Below the pieces are notes generated by a model. It ran no database searches. It worked only from the letters and a program-made list of their open reading frames with translations, and was not told where the DNA came from. A stretch of 64,000 nucleotides of DNA from contig BLJB01000290.1 in NCBI GenBank assembly GCA_013423325.1, positions 38,007 through 102,006 on the forward strand, in the 5' to 3' direction. This document shows, one piece after another, positions 1 to 10,720 of this stretch (position 1 is the stretch's first letter; each line of letters opens with the position of its first letter). A program made the translations under genes and the position numbers. Source of the DNA: Usnea hakonensis (lineage: Eukaryota; Ascomycota; Lecanoromycetes; Lecanorales; Parmeliaceae).

Positions 1-435
1 ATCTCGAAACACCAGGCTGTTTTTCATCTAGATTACGAAACTTGGGAAGACATTATCGAAACGTTTGAGATCAAAGAGAGCATCATTCCTCATCGTCAGT
101 CGGACGAGGTTGCTCAGATCAGCGCTTCCGGTTGGTATGCGTAGATAGTGTCCGTCCGAAACATCTGTCGTGGCCTAGAAGATTTGGGGTTGTACATGTT
201 CGGCCATCTCGACGGTTATACCTATGCTACGGAAGGTCACAATGGCCATTTGCTTATGACTTGGGCATATGGCGCTGCTCTGGCGCGTTTGTCGCTTTTC
301 TCGTCCTTACCTTGGGTTCTCGGAACTAGAATTGGAGATATTCAATATAATAAAAACGCTGGGGCCTTCGTCCAAAGCCAGGCCTTTCCCCTATCAATGA
401 ACGTTGGAAATGATAAGTACACGAAGGCTCAATGA
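1..435 (+). CDS. 3' part of an unrecognised protein gene (5' end off window)
   Basis: An open frame runs from base 1 to about 129, rich in charged and aromatic residues (LDYETWEDIIETFEIKES). It can be joined through a short intron (donor about 130, acceptor TAG about 178) to a second open stretch containing DLGLYMFGHLDGYTYATEG and ending at the stop near 435. The join keeps the frame open and gives natural-looking protein. I do not recognise a family, and no start is present in the window. The last 90 bases could equally be a spliced-out region or 3' UTR. The coding assignment rests only on composition and splice plausibility. Confidence 0.3.
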
Positions 436-990
436 AGCGTAACAAAGACTTCGTTTCGCACAATCCTGAGGCTTTGATTGATCGAACGCCTGAAATATCA
501 CTGGTTGTGCAACAACTAAAACAACTGAAACGCCAGCCACAGATGAAGTCTGCTGCGTCACAGCGCTTGACCAGGTAGGGACGAAGAGAGGATATGAGAA
601 ACCACATTTTTGTTCTGCCCTTGCTCCCGTGCATAGCCTTTCCCATCACAGTAGTCTCGTACGCGTCAGGTATCGAGTAGTCCCTCAAGCGCCATGAACT
701 CTACAGGAATTACGTTCCCTATTCTCCATTTAACTCCACCAAGCCTATTCTGCTGGCGATGCGAAGATATGTCTCAAGAGAAGGCCGTCTCTTCGCTGTG
801 GTCATGGTACCGAGAAGTCGAAACGGTCTTCATACTTTATGGCTTGTGTCTACCACTACTCACATCTTGAGTAAGATCTCAGACAGGCTACGAATTAAAT
901 TCTTATTGTAATCATACAACGGTGAAATTATGGCGCTCTACCAGCCATCCCCGGCGTACCTCTTACATAATTCAAACCTCCTCGCCACGT
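436..990. other. intergenic, no supported gene
   Basis: No frame here has both a convincing start and protein-like composition. It lies between the 3' end of the unidentified partial gene and the 3' end of the minus-strand collagen-like gene, so it probably holds two converging 3' untranslated regions. Confidence 0.5.
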
Positions 991-3601
991 CTAGAAAGCT
1001 CTGGCGAAGATCGCTACTGTCGATGACGACTGAATGCCGCACTCACCGGCCGGCGCTGTGAAAGACACCAATGTCAGCGTCTTTTTCAAAACAAATCCTG
1101 AGCCACGATACCATTGCGGGGCTTTCTTGCTTCCCCAATATATATTGCGACCCAAGTTGAGATATTCATCAAAAGTGAAAGGCCGCGATGTGTACTTACC
1201 TGGCCCATTGACACACAAACCGCAATTGTTATCCGTTGTTGCTCCGACCCCTAAACCTGTAATACCTGTCGAGAAGTTCTGGAGTCAGCATCACCACTTC
1301 AAACAGTTGCCCAAGGCTGGAGGCAGGTCTGTAAGTTGCACACAATGGAACTAGATGAGGAGGTAAATTGATCAGACGAGGCGATGGGAAAATACATACT
1401 AACTAAATTCAGTACATCGCCGCAATAGCAATCCACGCTTGTCGTGCCAACATTCACGGTTCCATAGAAGTTGAAGTTGACACTGTTGCAGTAGGCGGAG
1501 CACTGCGCATTCCCACTCGTAGTATACGTGGCAATGAAATTTGTTAGCACTTTGCCAGTGCTGGTGGATGATGTGCCCGTTTGCAAGAAGCAGCCCACTG
1601 TTGAAGGGTGATCAGCAAAATGTCTCATAGGGCATGAAACAAATCTCAACTCTTCTTCATTTATCAGGTTGAGCCCAAAGCAATGTGACATTGCTCGTTT
1701 CCATTTCCTACGAATTCGTAATGTTTCGGCAGCGAATTATCTGTCACCTTGCCTTTCTGGCAAAAGAATGACATGAGATTTCGGAAGAACTTACACCATG
1801 CAAAGGCAATCCCGGGTGGACCTGAAGGGCCTGTCAATCCCCGAGTTCCACTAGGACCCACACTCCCTTGAATCCCTTGTGGACCGGTTAGCCCAACACT
1901 TCCCTGAATACCCTGGATTCCTTGGGCCCCAGACGGCCCCGTGCTGCCCTGAATTCCCTGGATGCCTTGGGCTCCAGACGGACCTGCATTACCCTGGACT
2001 CCCTGAGCTCCAGTGGGTCCTGCACTTCCCTGAGGTCCTATGGGTCCAATATTGCCTTGCACTCCCTGCGCCCCAGTAGGTCCCTGAGGTCCTATGGGTC
2101 CAGCATTGCCTTGCACTCCCTGCGCTCCAGTAGGTCCTGCATTTCCCTGAATCCCTTGAGGTCCTGTGGGTCCAAAATTGCCCTGTACTCCCTGCACTCC
2201 AGTAGCCCCTACATTTCCCTGAAGTCCTTGAGGCCCTGTAGGTCCAACGTTGCCTTGAATTCCCTGTATCCCTTGCGCTCCTTGAGGACCTGTTGGTCCA
2301 ACACTGCCCTGTACACCCTGTACTCCCTGAGGTCCCTGAGGTCCTATTGGCCCAACACTGCCTTGGATTCCTTGAGCTCCAGTCGGCCCCGCACTTCCCT
2401 GAATACCTTGAGGTCCCGTGGGTCCAGTGCTGCCCTGTATTCCCTGTATTCCTTGAGCTCCTTGTGGTCCTACACTACCTTGAATGCCCTGAATTCCCTG
2501 TGCTCCTTGCGGTCCCGTCGGCCCAGCGATACCTTGAATCCCCGGTGCACCACTAGGTCCAGTTGGCCCAACGTTTCCTTGAGTTCCCGCGACGCCACTG
2601 GGTCCCCTATCCCCTTGCGGACCACTTGGCCTAAGTGGATACAGATCAGCAGGACCATTTCCATCACTAGAAGCATTTATGCTTACCCTGATGGCGCTGG
2701 AGCTCCTATCACAGCGGTGACTGGCCCAGTCGAAGTAACAACGCAAGAGGCAACTGCAAATTATATTAATCGAAAGGTTAGGAGCCATCGGTTGGATGAG
2801 GACTAGGCTACGTACGTTCCGCAACAGTGAGATCTATGAAAACACAGGCTAAAGGCTGTGCCCCTTGCTGGAAGACTGCAACGAGTACGCCCGAGGGAAG
2901 CACACAAAACAGTGCATTTCCATTGAAAAAACTCGGGCTCGTCCATAGCAGAGTGCCAGTATTACTCAAAGAAAATGTAGTGGTGATGTCCCCAGGATTT
3001 GTACTCGGTGCGAAATAGTCGTAAGCATCGCCTGTCCTAGCTGAGAACTGCGCGACGGTTCCATTCGAGTATGTCATCCACAGTTGGTTGTTGGCCAAGG
3101 TGAGTATGCTTGCTTGTGAACAAGAGGAAGTTGCTCGGCCGGTGTAGCTCATGAAAGCCCCGGCTTGTCGTTTTCGCTTTGGAGAAAGAGACAGTTCAGA
3201 GGCGACGATGATCAGGGTAAAGCTACCAGCACCATACTGAGCTGTCACGTGGGAACTTATACTGCGTCAAACATTTAGAATATACTCTGGAGCTCTTGTG
3301 GAGGGATGACCGACCCATTCCTAGTTTCGATGGCAGTACTCGTGTGGAAATATGTTGTAAGAAAATCGAGACTGGTTGGCGCATCGTCAACGGTAACGGT
3401 AAGATCGGTATTGACTTGAAACGTAGTGTTATGAGGTACGCTGGTTATTATATGTACTGTGTGTTTTACGACCACAACCGAGTTGACAAGCAATGGCCCT
3501 GTGCGATAGATGCAGGCATCTTGAGCTTGAAAAATACATGCAGCACAGCGTATTAGAAGAGCATAGCATAACAGACGATGAAGCATCAAGGAAACAAACA
3601 T
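991..3601 (-). CDS. secreted collagen-like protein with DUF7908-like and WSC-like cysteine-rich regions
   Basis: Multi-exon minus-strand gene. The first ATG is at 3601 and begins a hydrophobic signal peptide (MFVSLMLHRLLCYALLIRC). Exons read directly: 3286-3601, 2816-3241, 2687-2753, about 1797-2630, then cysteine-rich exons between about 1690 and 1200, and a last exon 991-1055 ending IFARAF-stop. Domains in order: signal peptide; a DUF7908-like domain (SYTGRATSSC..., PGDITTTFSL, NALFCVLPSGVLVAVF); an exon-encoded linker; 92 uninterrupted Gly-X-Y triplets dominated by GPQ, GIQ, GAQ, GVQ and GPT; then a region with CYCGDVLN and regularly spaced Cys resembling a WSC carbohydrate-binding fold. 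By analogy it is probably an extracellular or wall-associated rod-forming protein. The splice pattern between about 1200 and 1800 is not fully resolved. A trimeric triple helix is inferred from the repeat only. Confidence 0.85.
1803..2630 (-). repeat. collagen Gly-X-Y coding repeat (92 perfect triplets)
   Basis: Within one exon every third residue is glycine for 276 residues with no interruption. Modules such as GPTGPQGIQGS and GPTGAQGVQGN recur in varying order. At DNA level this gives degenerate 9-nt-period repeats rich in TCCCTG, CCTTG and GGTCC on the plus strand. Such arrays can expand or contract by slippage and unequal crossing over. The opposite strand is also open for a long way because of the repeat, but it encodes only low-complexity Ser/Leu/Arg-rich sequence. 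Confidence 0.95.
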
Positions 3602-3792
3602 GGCGTACGTTGCCTTCAAAACTCACACGCGTGGAACGTTGATATAAAGAGAATGTCGCGTCGAAGAGAAAAACACATTAGGCGTGAAAGTTGTTGATTA
3701 TTTCTAAGACACTGCTGCAATAGATGGAATGTGAAAACTCCGCTCTCAGACAAGCACGCACGCTAACAAAGTCTTCGTTCTGCGTTCATCGT

Positions 3793-4345
3793 TCAGACAG
3801 CGGCTCTTCCCGTATGAAGTGACCGTCCACCTCTCATTGCGACGAATGCCACTGCCGAGACTATTGAGGTCACCAGCCAAAGCAGCATATTGACCAAGTC
3901 AACCCACACGGCGTTCTTCATTCTCTTATTCGCGGGCTTGGCGTGAATATAGATTTTCCCAAAGACCCCGAAGACAGCGACCCATAGTATACTATGTTGC
4001 AAAGTCATTAATATCTCCACCCACCTCGATATCCGTCCACGGAGAATACACTCACAAGAGGACCAGATCCCAGCCGAACGCCCAATAGCTCTTCAGTTTG
4101 GGCAGCACGTACACCAAGCATGTGACGGCTGATAGAACGCCAACGACTTCTGCGTAGACCCATTTGGAGTAGTCACCAGTATGGTTCTTGCGAGCATTGC
4201 TGAGTTCGGTGCCATAAAGACCTAGGACCGCGACGGCAAAAACAAATTGCAGAAAGCGGAGGACGAGGTTGGTGATGACCAGAAACTGGGGCTGGCTACT
4301 GGAGACGGTGGAGGAGGGTCTCTTGTTGAAGCGAGAGAATGCCAT
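3793..4345 (-). CDS. MARVEL-type four-helix membrane protein (162 aa)
   Basis: Two exons, 4056-4345 and 3992-upstream 3793-3991, separated by an intron at 3992-4055 (GTGAGT...TAG). The protein is 162 aa. Four hydrophobic segments are visible: about residues 21-48 (FLVITNLVLRFLQFVFAVAV), 65-83 (VVGVLSAVTCLVYVL), 90-112 (WAFGWDLVLFILWVAVFGV) and 128-152 (VDLVNMLLWLVTSIVSAVAFV). The motif FGKIYI followed by RMKNAVWVDLVNMLLW is typical of small fungal MARVEL-domain proteins, which sit in the plasma membrane or secretory membranes. Function beyond membrane localisation is unknown. The gene lies 191 bp from the start of the collagen-like gene on the same strand, and head-to-head with the carboxylase gene. 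Confidence 0.85.
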
Positions 4346-4733
4346 TACGATGGAATATAGGTGGGTAAGGTCAAAAGTTCACGATTGGTTTGATGGTGAG
4401 GATTTGAAGAAAAGGTTAGACAGCCGTTGTCATGCGACTGTGAGCGCGGACTGCATTCCCCAAACCTGATTTCAATTTGCCAAGATGTCTAAGGTACTCC
4501 GTAAGATGTCTTTCAATCTTAGCGGTTAAAATAGGGTACGATTTCAAGGTTGCGCAACAGAGCTGATTGGTTCGTTTTAGGCTATTGAAGAGTTGGGACC
4601 CTTGGTCACCAGATCTTTCGGTTAGATACGGCTTACGGCTTCGGTAGCTCGGTGTTTGGTACCTTACCTTTGATGTAGACGTAACTCGCTCTCCCCACAG
4701 CTGACATGAGAAGCCCCATGTAGACCGTCGGTC
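4346..4733. promoter_or_regulatory. divergent promoter region between the MARVEL and carboxylase genes
   Basis: This 388-bp region separates two start codons pointing away from each other, so it must hold both promoters. It contains one copy of a 17-base sequence (TCTAAGGTACTCCGTAA, about 4487-4503) that recurs at 54690-54706. No TATA box is obvious. Confidence 0.6.
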
Positions 4734-7700
4734 ATGTCTGTTCATCATCTTCTCCGTCGTCCTGCCCTTTGCACCCTATCTTCCCATCACAGCGGTGCTT
4801 GTCGAAGACTAAATCAAGCTTCTCTCATTCCGCCCAAGTCTTCAACCTCAACTCACCCAATAACCTCAATTCTGTAGGTTTCCCTTTTGGAGCAAATGCT
4901 GCCTCCATTTCCTGTCCCCTTTCGTATTGCAAGTCACCGGTTCTGTAAAAGCAAGTTGCTGTCACAGCCATTGTGGGCTGCCTCCTTGGCTCCACTTTGG
5001 TCGTTTCGAAGGAAGCTTGGCACCATGATGTTTGCTGAAACGTACAGCTTTTAAAGCAAACTCACTATGTCTGGACCACCGTTCATGTGGCAAAAGATCT
5101 GATGGAATAGAATACTCCAGATGGTCCTTTGGCTTATCAAACAAATCCTCAATGGCCTCGTCTTGAAGAGGGAATGCTAAGTCTGCGATCTCCATAGGAT
5201 AGCAAATCGTGGTGAGATAGCTCTGTTAGTCAGATCGACCCTCCAATACCCTAGAACGTAGTCTGAACACTTCAAGTCGTGTAAACAGAACAGCTTCTCA
5301 ATACGGCATCAAAACCACCACGATTTATACCGAACCAGACGCTACATCGCAGCATGCTCTGAGCTCTCCGAATGCAGTCAACCTTGGACCCCCATCAGCC
5401 TATCTAGATGGCGACAAAATCATCGAAGCTGCTCGGGTGCACGGGTGCACTGGTATTCATCCTGGATATGGCTTTGTACGTTGAATGTCGTAGTCTTCGC
5501 TCGCGCATCACGCTGAAATATTGCAGCTTAGTGAGAATTCAGGTTTTGCTCGAAAATGTACGGAAGCGGGACTTGTCTTCATAGGGCCGCCATGGCAAGC
5601 AATGGAGGCCATGGGCAACAAAAGGCATGCTGTCTGACTGTACCGGATGAATCAATGAGGCTGAGTGTTTGTAGTCGGTCCAAAGAGATTATGATCCAAG
5701 CCGGAGTCCCGTGTATCCCAGGATAGTAGGTAGTCATGTTGATGTTCGGGTATCTATACTAGCTCGACTAATCTTGAAGCATAGCCATGGAAGCAACCAA
5801 GAACCGAGTTTCCTGAGGTCCGAAGCCTCAAAAATTGGGTTTCCAGTACTTATAAAAGCCGTGAAAGGTGGTGGTGGTAAGGGTATGCGGATAGCAATGA
5901 CGGCAGATGTGTTTGAAGATCAATTAAGGAGTGCGAAATCTGAAGCCATGGGGGCTTTTGGCGACAACGTCATGCTCGTCGAGAAATACATTACGACCCC
6001 TCGACATATTGAGGTTCAAATTTTCGCAGACAAACATGGTATGTGTTTGAGATGTCTTAGGCCAGAACCTGCTGCTTCTTCTTCTTGTAGAAGATTGTGC
6101 GAGTGCAGGATATGACCCAAGGGCACATAAGTCCTTGAGTGCTCCTCGGATTATGCTATTGCTCGAACCTGGACTCGGAGAAGGATCGCTGATTTCTGAA
6201 TTGTCTCAGGTGGTTGTGTCGCCCTTGGCGAGCGGGACTGCAGCATTCAAAGACGACATCAAAAGATCCTGGAAGAATCGCCAGCGCCTAACCTAGACGA
6301 GACTGTACGTCAGGATTTATGGGAGAAAGCTCGCACAGCTGCCCTCGCTGTTGGCTACGAAGGAGCTGGTACTGTAGAGTTCATTTTTGATAATGATAGC
6401 GGCGAATTCTTCTTCATGGAGATGAATACCCGACTGCAAGTAGAGCACCCCGTTACCGAGATGGTCACTGGGGAAGATCTTGTACAATGGCAACTTATTG
6501 TGGCAGAGGGAGGTAAACTTCCGCTGAACCAGAAAGAGATCGAAGCAAAGATTATGGAAAGAGGATGGGCAATTGAAGCAAGAATCTACGCAGAGAATCC
6601 GGAAATGTTAGTGATCTCCATTCGATAGAGGTACAAAATTGTGCTGACGTCGCTATAGGAGTTTTGCGCCAGACTCCGGACGTCTAGTGCATATGCAGAC
6701 ACCCTCTACAAGCGATACAGTAAGGGTAGATGCCGGCTTCATTGCGGGAGACGAAGTCTCTTCCCACTACGATCCCATGATAGCGAAGCTGATCGTCAGG
6801 GGTCACGACCGGAGAGTCGCCATACAGAAGTTGCATGCTGCCTTGGAAGAGTACGAGGTTGCCGGACTCGTGACGAATATCGATTTCTTGAAGGCCGTCT
6901 GCAACCATCCAAGCTTCGTGGCGGCGGAGGTAGAGACAGGCTTCATCAGCAAGCACAGTGACAGGCTGTTTGCAGAAAGGATTCCCGCTCCAGAGGTCTA
7001 CGCCCAAGCGGCTCTAGGATTGCTCTTTATTGAAGCTGCAGCTTCCCAAGAGGAGGGCACCCCAGTACTCGGTATACCCCAGTTCGGGTTCGGAACCACG
7101 GCACAACGAAGATCCTGGGGTTTACAACCGGACAAAACGCTCAGTCCGGGCCAAGTAGCCGGGCAAAGTGTAACAATCGACATCTTGGGTACCGGACTCT
7201 TTGACATCACAATAGATGGAACCCCCTTCGTCTACCGCTCAGTTGCCAGCAGCTGGGACTCACAAACCCGCAAAGTCACATCCTTCTTCCCCCACACCAG
7301 GCTCGAATCTAGAGTGATTGACGACGAAGGTAGTCTGACGCTCTTCCAACAAGGCGAGCTGTTCCGTCTACGGTGTGCTACGCCCAAGTGGGTTGAGAAA
7401 GCCTTAGGCATCATGGATAAAGCTCACAGTGTCCTGGCACCGATGCCGTGTAAGATTTTGAGGGTTGAAGCCAAGGCAGGCGATCGTGTCAAGAAGGATC
7501 AAGCATTAGTGGTCATTGAAAGCATGAAGATGGAAACGGTGATCAGAAGCCCTCAAGACGGCGTCATCTCCAGGGTTGTGCACCAGCAAGGGGTAGGCAC
7601 TTTCCTAACAAGTAGAATGATGTCGCTAACGTGTAGGCAGGATCTTTGCAAAGCAGGTACAGCTTTAGTCGAGTTTGAAGAGCTTTTAGAGCCAAGATAG
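4734..7700 (+). CDS. mccA: 3-methylcrotonyl-CoA carboxylase, biotin-carrying alpha subunit (719 aa)
   Basis: Mitochondrial enzyme of leucine catabolism. It carboxylates 3-methylcrotonyl-CoA using ATP, bicarbonate and covalently bound biotin, together with the beta subunit, which is not in this window. Nine exons fit phase exactly: 4734-4873, 5198-5224, 5277-5475, 5527-5624, 5675-5725, 5785-6038, 6210-6606, 6659-7592, 7641-7700. The first exon encodes an Arg/Ser-rich leader (MSVHHLLRRPALC...) and is spliced directly to the conserved ILIANRGEIALRV start of the biotin carboxylase domain. The ATP-grasp loop KGGGGKGMR, the MNTRLQVEHPVTEM segment and the C-terminal biotin site ESMKMETV (biotinyl Lys about residue 679) are intact. 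Length fits the family. Intron 4 (5625-5674) appears to start with GC. Intron 1 is long (324 nt). Pyruvate and acetyl-CoA carboxylases are excluded by domain order and size. Confidence 0.95.
5625..5674 (+). other. GC-AG intron in the carboxylase gene
   Basis: The conserved junction MGNKS/RSKEIM requires the upstream exon to end AAAAG and the next to begin T CGG TCC. The intervening 50 bases start GCATGC and end TTTGTAG. The nearest GT (in CTGTCTGAC) breaks the frame, so the GC donor is the only choice seen that keeps the family sequence. Confidence 0.75.
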
Positions 7701-8042
7701 TGGTGAGTTTTGTACAACTCAATAGGTCAGTATAACAGAGGGCGACGGTAAAATAGAGCATAAGGAAACCGTGGTACCCACTCCCATCATGTAACGGGTT
7801 CGCCGCCCACGGAGCGTTTGATACTAGGACTTTGAGCCCCAGTCATCCTTCATCCTCGTTCCTTTACTTCCCTTCACCATGCTTCTTCAGGGATTTTCTG
7901 GCCAACAGCCAAAATCTGGCACTGGGAAACCACGAATCTGCTCCTCTTCCACCTTTCAATATCATCCCATCTCAGAGGGTCCCTACTCAAGAGATCTGTG
8001 CTGTAAGGCAGTTTGGCTTCTGCTACTAGCAACTTTGATTCT
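7701..8042. other. convergent 3' intergenic region between mccA and ivdA
   Basis: These 342 bp separate the two stop codons. Short open frames on both strands have no protein-like character. The region must contain both 3' UTRs and polyadenylation signals, so the transcripts may overlap. Confidence 0.6.
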
Positions 8043-9613
8043 TCACGTCCTCTCGTTGTACTCCTTGTTGAACGCCCTCCCGATAACAATTCTCCTTATC
8101 TCACTCGTTCCCGCTCCAATCTCATATAACTTTGCGTCCCTAAGTAGCCTCGCAGCTGGCATTTCGTTCATATAGCCCATACCTCCCATGAGCTGGATGG
8201 CATCAAGCGCGCACTCCGTTGCTCTCTCCGCCGCATATAAGATCGCACCAGCACAATCCTTGGTGTTTGGCGTGTTACTAGGATTAGAATGAGCGGAGTC
8301 CAGAGCAGCGGCGACAGAGTACGTGTAGGAGGATGAGGCGCGATATTTGGTGTACATGTCTGCGAGCTTTGCTTGGATGAGTTGGTTGTGTGCAATCGGC
8401 TTGGAAAATTGGAGGCGGTTGTGAGCGTAGGGGAGCACTAGCGCCAAGGCGGAGGACATCAAGCTGCATCGACACGAAGTTAGAAGAGTGTATGAGAAAA
8501 CCGAAAGGGTCCTAACCCTAGAGGTCCGGCGCTGAGAACCAGCCTTTCGATGTCTAACCCTTCCATCAATACTCTAACGCCATGATTCACCTGACCAAGA
8601 ACGTTCTCTTGAGGGACGAATACGTCCTCAAACATTAATTCCCCGGTATTAGACCCGCGCATACCAAGTTTGTCAAGCTTGCGAGCGCAGGAAAAGCCCT
8701 GGGCTGTGCTGTCGAGGATGAAAGCAGTAATGCCTTTGGAGCCTTTTTCGGGTTCTGTCTTTGCATAGACGACAATGTTATCGGCATCCGGTCCCTGAAA
8801 GACGTCTTAAGATCTGGTTTCTGCAAAGAGAATCGGATAGGCAAGGGTGAAAGCCCACATTTGTGATCCACATCTTGGAGCCGTTGAGCACCCACCCTCC
8901 ATTCGCCGCTTTCGCTGTTGTTTTCATACTAACAACATCAGAGCCGGCAGAATGTTCTGACATTGCCAACGCGCCAAGCTTCTGCCCTGATATCAAGCCA
9001 GGAAGGAATCTCTCTTTCTGGTCATGGTTGCCGTTCAGACACAGCTGATTAATGCAAAGCTGGGAGTGCGCGGCGTACGAAAGCCCGATGCTACCTAATA
9101 CTGTAAACATCACTATCACAGTCTGAATGGGACATTTCTGCACCTGATGCCTTGCTGATCTCTTCCATGACGATGCAGTGCGCCTGATAGCCCATCGCTA
9201 GGCCTCCATAATCTTCATCTGCGGTGATACCCAGAAATCTTCACAACAATTAACTTCGGCGCAATGTAAAGAATCTGAACACATCATACCCTGCCTCCCC
9301 GAATTTTCTCCACATGTATGAAGGGAACTCATTCTCGCGGTCTGTTCTTGCAGCAACCTCTTCGGGTATTTCTCGTCCTAGATACTGGTTAAGAGGCCAT
9401 GAATCGCAGCGAGTAGCGTCATGGCTCACGAATGAACTCCTGCACACGATCTCTTAATTCCGTAAGGTCATCAGCAGTAGGAGGTAAGAAACCTCTAGGG
9501 TGTTTAGTTGAGGCAGCACGCTGGGCCGCTATGTGGAGTGGCCTTGGCCTGGAACGGCCGAGGTGACGAATGGTGTCGGTGATGATGATGCGTGAAGTTT
9601 GAATAGTCGACAT
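8043..9613 (-). CDS. ivdA: isovaleryl-CoA dehydrogenase, mitochondrial (433 aa)
   Basis: FAD-dependent acyl-CoA dehydrogenase that oxidises isovaleryl-CoA to 3-methylcrotonyl-CoA, the substrate of the neighbouring carboxylase. Six exons fit phase: 9430-9613, 9290-9377, 9144-9238, 8859-9094, 8517-8794, 8043-8463, giving 433 aa as expected for the family. An Arg/Ser/Thr-rich N-terminal leader (MSTIQTSRIIITDTIRH...) suggests mitochondrial import. Family motifs are GITADEDYGGLAMGY, AMSEHSAGSDVVSM, NGSKMWITNG, the GLDIERLVLSAGPLG segment whose Glu corresponds to the catalytic base of human IVD, and the C-terminal IGAGTSEIRRIVIGR. In-frame ATG codons also lie upstream at 9631 and 9634. I chose 9613 because it gives a normal leader, but the longer start is possible. 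Confidence 0.96.
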
Positions 9614-9634
9614 GCTATGATAAATTGTCATCAT

Positions 9635-10720
9635 ATGCCGTCATACTAGAGTACCCATGATCCGGTGGGTTTGGGTCAAAAGAATAATTGTAGGATGTAT
9701 ATAGCAAGAGTTGTCGATGCTCTCGGCTGGAGGCGGCATTTCACGGACTTTGAATGACGCTTCAAGTCGGACATAGACCCTTGGAATGAGTAAGGTACCC
9801 AAGAATGTCTTTGTCTATATCAGCCCATGCAAACGCAACATATGCGAGTGTCCGTCCCTCTTAGTCATGGTATCGACGAATTCTCCTCCCTGATGCGTGA
9901 CACCTTCTGTCTATCGGGATGGGAAAAGGGAAAATGATGAGGCACGAGCGATGAGCGGAGAAAGGTAAAATTTGGGCACTTGAAGAGGGAGGGAGCAAGA
10001 TAAGAAACTGTAGATTGGAGTGCTCATTGATTGAAAGCGTTGAATTGAGGGTTTTGGAAAGCTTCTTCGTACCTTAGGTGATTGTGATACACCAAACAAT
10101 CTAGCAGGAAGGAAAAGAAGTGAATAATAATTACTCTACATTATTGAAAGACCAAGACCAAAAACTAAAGATTGTACTCCGTACCTTACTTTAGCACATG
10201 ATTTGTAGCTAAGGTGCCCATCCAAACTCGTACTACTCCAAAAGATACTCCTCCATCTTCCATTGCCAAGCACACTGCACCATTTTAAATGCGAGAATAC
10301 GTACTCCTCGTGCAGTCTTCTACCGCTACTTCTTCGCGCCCTCAACTCGACTTGCGCAATGCCCGACTTACCCACCCGGTCCATATCGGAATTTCTTCCT
10401 CTAGAGGGGTGATATATTCCTTCTGGCGTTGCTTGAAAGATGCCTCACAGGGAAGCCCATCGAATGGGCGCCCTCTTGCTATGTCAGATGGGAATGTTTA
10501 ATGAGACCGATGATCAATCTCCACATGCCTGGATTTAGGAAGAAGAATGTATCGTAATCAAATATACCTCAACGTGCAGCAACGAGTTACAAGTAAAATG
10601 ATCCCACGTTGCAAAAATCTTCCATATTTCCTACTTGCGGAGGTACATCTATCAAAAATCCGGTTTTGTCCAGCAGCTATGCCGCAGTCAATGGAGCCCC
10701 TGCATCCCCTGAGTCTGCTT
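9635..10720. other. intergenic, no supported gene
   Basis: This 1.1-kb stretch lies between the ivdA start and the 3' end of the acidic-protein gene. The short frames present have no recognisable content. It contains a GTACTCCGTAC motif at 10174-10184 followed by CCTTACTTTAG, one of several such copies in the window. Confidence 0.6.

Noticed and set aside
1803..2630. Regularly spaced short repeats resembling a CRISPR array
   Set aside because: The repeats are coding Gly-X-Y triplets inside a spliced eukaryotic gene, with no constant spacers.
1922..2806. Long plus-strand frame rich in Ser, Leu and Arg
   Set aside because: It is antisense to the collagen repeat. The three-base period of the repeat keeps the opposite strand open, and it has no domain character.
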